Positions 21,472-23,835 of a stretch of 23,835 bases of DNA are shown one piece after another. Within the stretch, counting starts at the first letter, position 1; every line of letters begins with the position of its first letter. The notes beneath the pieces are model-generated. The model saw only the letters and a program-made list of their open reading frames with translations, searched no databases and was not told where the DNA came from. The DNA is taken from assembly GCA_934162685.1 (NCBI GenBank), contig CAKPJO010000008.1:1-23835 (forward strand). The letters are read 5' to 3'. Position numbers and translations under genes: made by a program. This stretch comes from an uncultured Bacilli bacterium. GTDB taxonomy: Bacteria; Bacillota_I; Bacilli_A; RFN20; CAG-826.

Positions 21472-22494
21472 ATGAAAATCGTTACAATGGGAGAAATAAT
21501 GCTTAGATTATCATCTGCAGGTAATTCTCGTTTTGTTCAATGTCAAGAATTTGATGCTTGCTATGGTGGTGGCGAAGCTAATGTTGCTGTTTCTTTAGCA
21601 AATTATGGTCATGATGCTTACTTTGTTAGCAAAGTGCCTGCCCATGAAATTGGTCAATGTGCAGTTAACGCTTTAAGAAGATATGGTGTTCATACTGATT
21701 ATATTGCTCGTGGCGGAAATAGATTAGGTATCTATTACTTAGAGAGTGGTGCTTCAATGCGTCCATCAAAAGTAATTTATGATCGTGCCCATTCATCAAT
21801 TTCTGAAGCATCAATAAATGATTTTGATTTTGATAAAATTTTTGAAGGTGCAACTTGGTTCCACTGGTCAGGCATTACACCAGCTTTATCTGATGAAGTA
21901 GCTAATATTTTACGTGAAGCTTGTATAGCCGCTAAAAGACATAACGTTACAATTTCTTGTGACTTAAACTTTAGAAAAAAATTATGGACAAGTGAAAAAG
22001 CAATTTCTGTTATGCGTCCATTAATGCAATATGTTGATGTATGTATTGGTAACGAAGAAGATGCACAATTATGTTTAGGATTCAAACCTAACGCTAATGT
22101 TGATAAAGGCGATACTGATGCTAAAGGATATTACGAAATCTTCAAACAAATGCAACAAGAATTTGGTTTCAAATTAGTTGTATCAACATTAAGAGAATCA
22201 TATAGTGCAACTCATAATGGTTGGAAAGCATTAATTTATAATGGTAAAGAGTTCTATGAATCTAAGCATTATGATATTGAACCAATCATTGACCGTGTTG
22301 GTGGTGGAGATTCGTTTGCTGGTGGATTAATTCATGGCTTATTAAAATATGATTTTGATCAAGCAAAAGCTCTTGAATTCGCAGTAGCGGCTTCTGCCTT
22401 AAAACATACAATCCCAGGTGATTTTAACTTAGTAAGCGAAGATGAAGTTTTATCTCTTGCTAAAGGAAATGCTTCTGGAAGAGTACAAAGATAA
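21472..22494 (+). CDS. kdgK: 2-keto-3-deoxygluconate kinase (PfkB family)
   Basis: Phosphorylates 2-keto-3-deoxygluconate to the 6-phosphate, the substrate of the aldolase encoded just before. 340 residues. The PfkB fold is shown by G-G-G-E-A-N-V-A-V near the N-terminus and the catalytic signature D-R-V-G-G-G-D-S-F-A-G-G near residue 280 (Asp as base). Start ATG 21472 is chosen because AAGGAG (21456-21461) then has a 10-base spacing; ATG 21463 would lie 1 base from the SD. Last gene of the operon, followed by a terminator. Confidence 0.92.
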   Translation: MKIVTMGEIMLRLSSAGNSRFVQCQEFDACYGGGEANVAVSLANYGHDAYFVSKVPAHEIGQCAVNALRRYGVHTDYIARGGNRLGIYYLESGASMRPSKVIYDRAHSSISEASINDFDFDKIFEGATWFHWSGITPALSDEVANILREACIAAKRHNVTISCDLNFRKKLWTSEKAISVMRPLMQYVDVCIGNEEDAQLCLGFKPNANVDKGDTDAKGYYEIFKQMQQEFGFKLVVSTLRESYSATHNGWKALIYNGKEFYESKHYDIEPIIDRVGGGDSFAGGLIHGLLKYDFDQAKALEFAVAASALKHTIPGDFNLVSEDEVLSLAKGNASGRVQR

Positions 22495-22514
22495 TTAAAT
22501 AAAATTTTACTTAT

Positions 22515-22552
22515 AAACTATCCAATTTTGTTATCAGTTGGGTAGTTTTTTT
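22515..22552 (+). terminator. Terminator of the glucuronate operon
   Basis: An 11-bp stem (AAACTATCCAA at 22515-22525 with TTGGGTAGTTT at 22538-22548, one G-U pair) has a 12-base loop and ends in a run of seven T. It starts 21 bases after the kdgK stop. Confidence 0.85.
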
Positions 22553-22642
22553 AATTTGATAGAAATGTTGTTATTAAGAAGATAGTAACAATTTTATAAT
22601 TTATATGGGATTCCTACAAAATATATTATTTTTTATACAAAA

Positions 22643-22677
22643 AGGGAATTGAATTCCCTAAAATACTAAACTATAAT
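22643..22677 (+). promoter_or_regulatory. Promoter of the ATPase gene with palindrome over the -35 box
   Basis: TTGAAT (22649-22654), a 17-bp spacer and a perfect TATAAT (22672-22677) form a good promoter. A perfect 8-bp inverted repeat (AGGGAATT, one centre base, AATTCCCT; 22643-22659) covers the -35 box, as a repressor operator would. The start codon follows 18 bases after the -10 box. Confidence 0.6.
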
Positions 22678-22694
22678 AATATTGGGTGATAAAT

Positions 22695-23835
22695 ATGATT
22701 GATAGAAATATTTTAAAAGTCGTGGAATTAAGTATAAAAACTAAACCAGTAACCTTAATTACTGGGGCTAGACAAGTTGGGAAGTCAACTTTAGCTTTAC
22801 TATTTGAAAAAAAAGGTTTTAATTATGTTTCTCTTGATAACTCACGAGAACGAGAATTAGCTAATAAAGATCCTAAAATGTTTTTATCTATCCATCCATG
22901 GCCTTTAATAATTGATGAAGTACAAAAAGCACCAGAACTTTTTGAAACTATTGAAGAGATAGTTAATGAAGAAAAAAGAGTTAATGAGAAAAATTATGGC
23001 ATGTTTATATTAACTGGATCACAAATGTATAAATTAATGAATGGAGTAACAGAATCATTATCTGGTAGAGTATCAATTGTCCATATGATGCCATTATCGA
23101 GAAATGAAATTTTAAATAGAGAAGAACCTATATTTAATTTTGATATATTAAAAATCAATGAAAGGGCAAAGAACAATCCGCTTAATCCAATTGATTTATA
23201 TAATTTAATAGTAAAAGGATTTTATCCAGAATTATATAGTAATGAATTATTAACAGCACAAAAATGTTATGCAGATTATGTGGAAACTTATATTGAAAGA
23301 GATGTATCTGACTTAATAAATGTGCGAGATAAATTTTTGTTTAGAAGATTTATGGAACTTTTAGCATCGTTAACTGGTGAAGAATTGGTTTATGATAATA
23401 TTGCTAATATTATTGGAATTGATAAAAAGACTGTAATGGCTTGGCTTAGTGTTTTAATTGCAGGTGATATTGTTTATTTATTAGAACCATATAATGAAAT
23501 ATCAATATCAAAGCGCATTGTTAAAAGGCCGAAACTTTATTTTTCAGATACTGGTTTAGCTTGCTATTTAGCAAGATTAAATAGTGGCGAAATATTAGAG
23601 GCTAGTTCATTTGTAGGAAGGTTTGTAGAAACATATATAATAAATGAAATTAAAAAGAGCTTTATAAATAATGGAATTGAACCTAATTTCTATTACTATA
23701 GAGACAATAATATGAATGAAATAGATTTAATTATCATCAATGACGGAAAATTAAATCGCATTGAATGTAAATCGGGATTCAAGTTCAATAATAGCGCTGT
23801 TAAAGGCTTTAAACAGTTGGATAAAACTAGTTACA
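22695..23835 (+). CDS. AAA_14/DUF4143 ATPase (3' end outside window)
   Basis: The open frame runs from ATG 22695 to the window edge, 380 residues so far, against a usual family length of roughly 390-420, so little is missing. Walker A is G-A-R-Q-V-G-K-S-T (about 24-32), Walker B is L-I-I-D-E-V-Q-K-A-P, and a sensor L-T-G-S-Q follows. The second half (E-T-Y-I-E-R-D-V, I-D-K-K-T-V-M-A-W-L, Y-F-S-D-T-G-L-A-C-Y-L and a nuclease-like E-I-D-L-I ... I-E-C-K-S-G) is the DUF4143 region. These ATPases are widespread, often in many copies, and their role is unclear; defence or mobile-element links have been suggested. It is a single gene with its own promoter and unrelated to the uronate operon. The SD is GGGTGA, 5 bases before the ATG. 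Confidence 0.88.
   Translation, partial: MIDRNILKVVELSIKTKPVTLITGARQVGKSTLALLFEKKGFNYVSLDNSRERELANKDPKMFLSIHPWPLIIDEVQKAPELFETIEEIVNEEKRVNEKNYGMFILTGSQMYKLMNGVTESLSGRVSIVHMMPLSRNEILNREEPIFNFDILKINERAKNNPLNPIDLYNLIVKGFYPELYSNELLTAQKCYADYVETYIERDVSDLINVRDKFLFRRFMELLASLTGEELVYDNIANIIGIDKKTVMAWLSVLIAGDIVYLLEPYNEISISKRIVKRPKLYFSDTGLACYLARLNSGEILEASSFVGRFVETYIINEIKKSFINNGIEPNFYYYRDNNMNEIDLIIINDGKLNRIECKSGFKFNNSAVKGFKQLDKTSY

Noticed and set aside
1..23835. Mycoplasma-type genetic code (UGA = Trp)
   Set aside because: All Trp codons seen in conserved motifs are TGG and no conserved frame needs an internal TGA; only the absence of TGA stops is retained as a finding.

Overview
The window is AT-rich (very low GC) bacterial DNA that uses standard start signals and strong purine-rich Shine-Dalgarno (SD) sequences. 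Two secreted proteins have lipobox signal peptides. This points to a low-GC Bacillota (Bacilli/Erysipelotrichia-like or a close relative of the Mollicutes), probably gut-dwelling given the glycan-degrading genes. Tryptophan is read from TGG. Sixteen genes end inside the window: 12 with TAA, 4 with TAG and none with TGA. No rRNA, tRNA, CRISPR array, insertion sequence or prophage was recognised.

Layout, left to right. (1) 1-1058: the 3' end of a secreted protein with Cys-rich repeats, closed by a terminator. (2) 1174-5038: a two-gene YhaO/YhaN (SbcD/SbcC-like) DNA-repair operon. (3) 5039-6091: a repeat-rich 340-base intergenic region, then an XRE regulator and a small companion gene. (4) 6223-8142: a cytoplasmic GH2 beta-glycosidase with its own terminator. 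(5) about 8215-8389, minus strand: a promoter and operator driving no ordinary gene, followed by two hairpins and a U-tract; I read this as a candidate small RNA. (6) 16549 down to 8439, minus strand: an operon for a Big2-repeat lipoprotein, a four-helix membrane protein, a domain-permuted and membrane-anchored GH3 hydrolase, and an esterase-like/beta-helix lipoprotein. (7) 17511-16717, minus strand: an AraC-family regulator. (8) 17627-22494: a tight operon with all five steps from glucuronate to pyruvate plus glyceraldehyde-3-phosphate (SDR-type uxuB, uxuA, uxaC, kdgA, kdgK), closed by a terminator. (9) 22695 to the end: an AAA/DUF4143 ATPase, cut at the window edge.

Regions 4 to 8 appear to form one regulon. 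Four promoter regions (GH2, the surface-hydrolase operon, the glucuronate operon and the gene-less minus-strand promoter at about 8334-8389) carry the same arrangement: two direct TGCAAT half-sites exactly 22 bp apart, then a TATAAT-like -10 box 21-22 bp after the second half-site. Two tandem half-sites about two helical turns apart, with the inner one over the -35 position, is how AraC-family activators usually bind, and an AraC gene lies in the middle of the set. The model is that secreted or anchored hydrolases open a uronate-containing glycan, GH2 trims it in the cytoplasm, and the Ashwell-type pathway burns the uronic acid.

The most unusual element is the fourth copy of the operator-promoter. 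It would produce a roughly 113-nt RNA ending in a large-loop terminator hairpin. The loop is C-rich and is perfectly complementary over 9 nt to the SD of uxaC and over 8 nt to that of the uxuB-like gene. This suggests an uncharacterised, pathway-controlled regulatory RNA that may tune the same pathway. Its first bases could also encode a 16-residue leaderless peptide.
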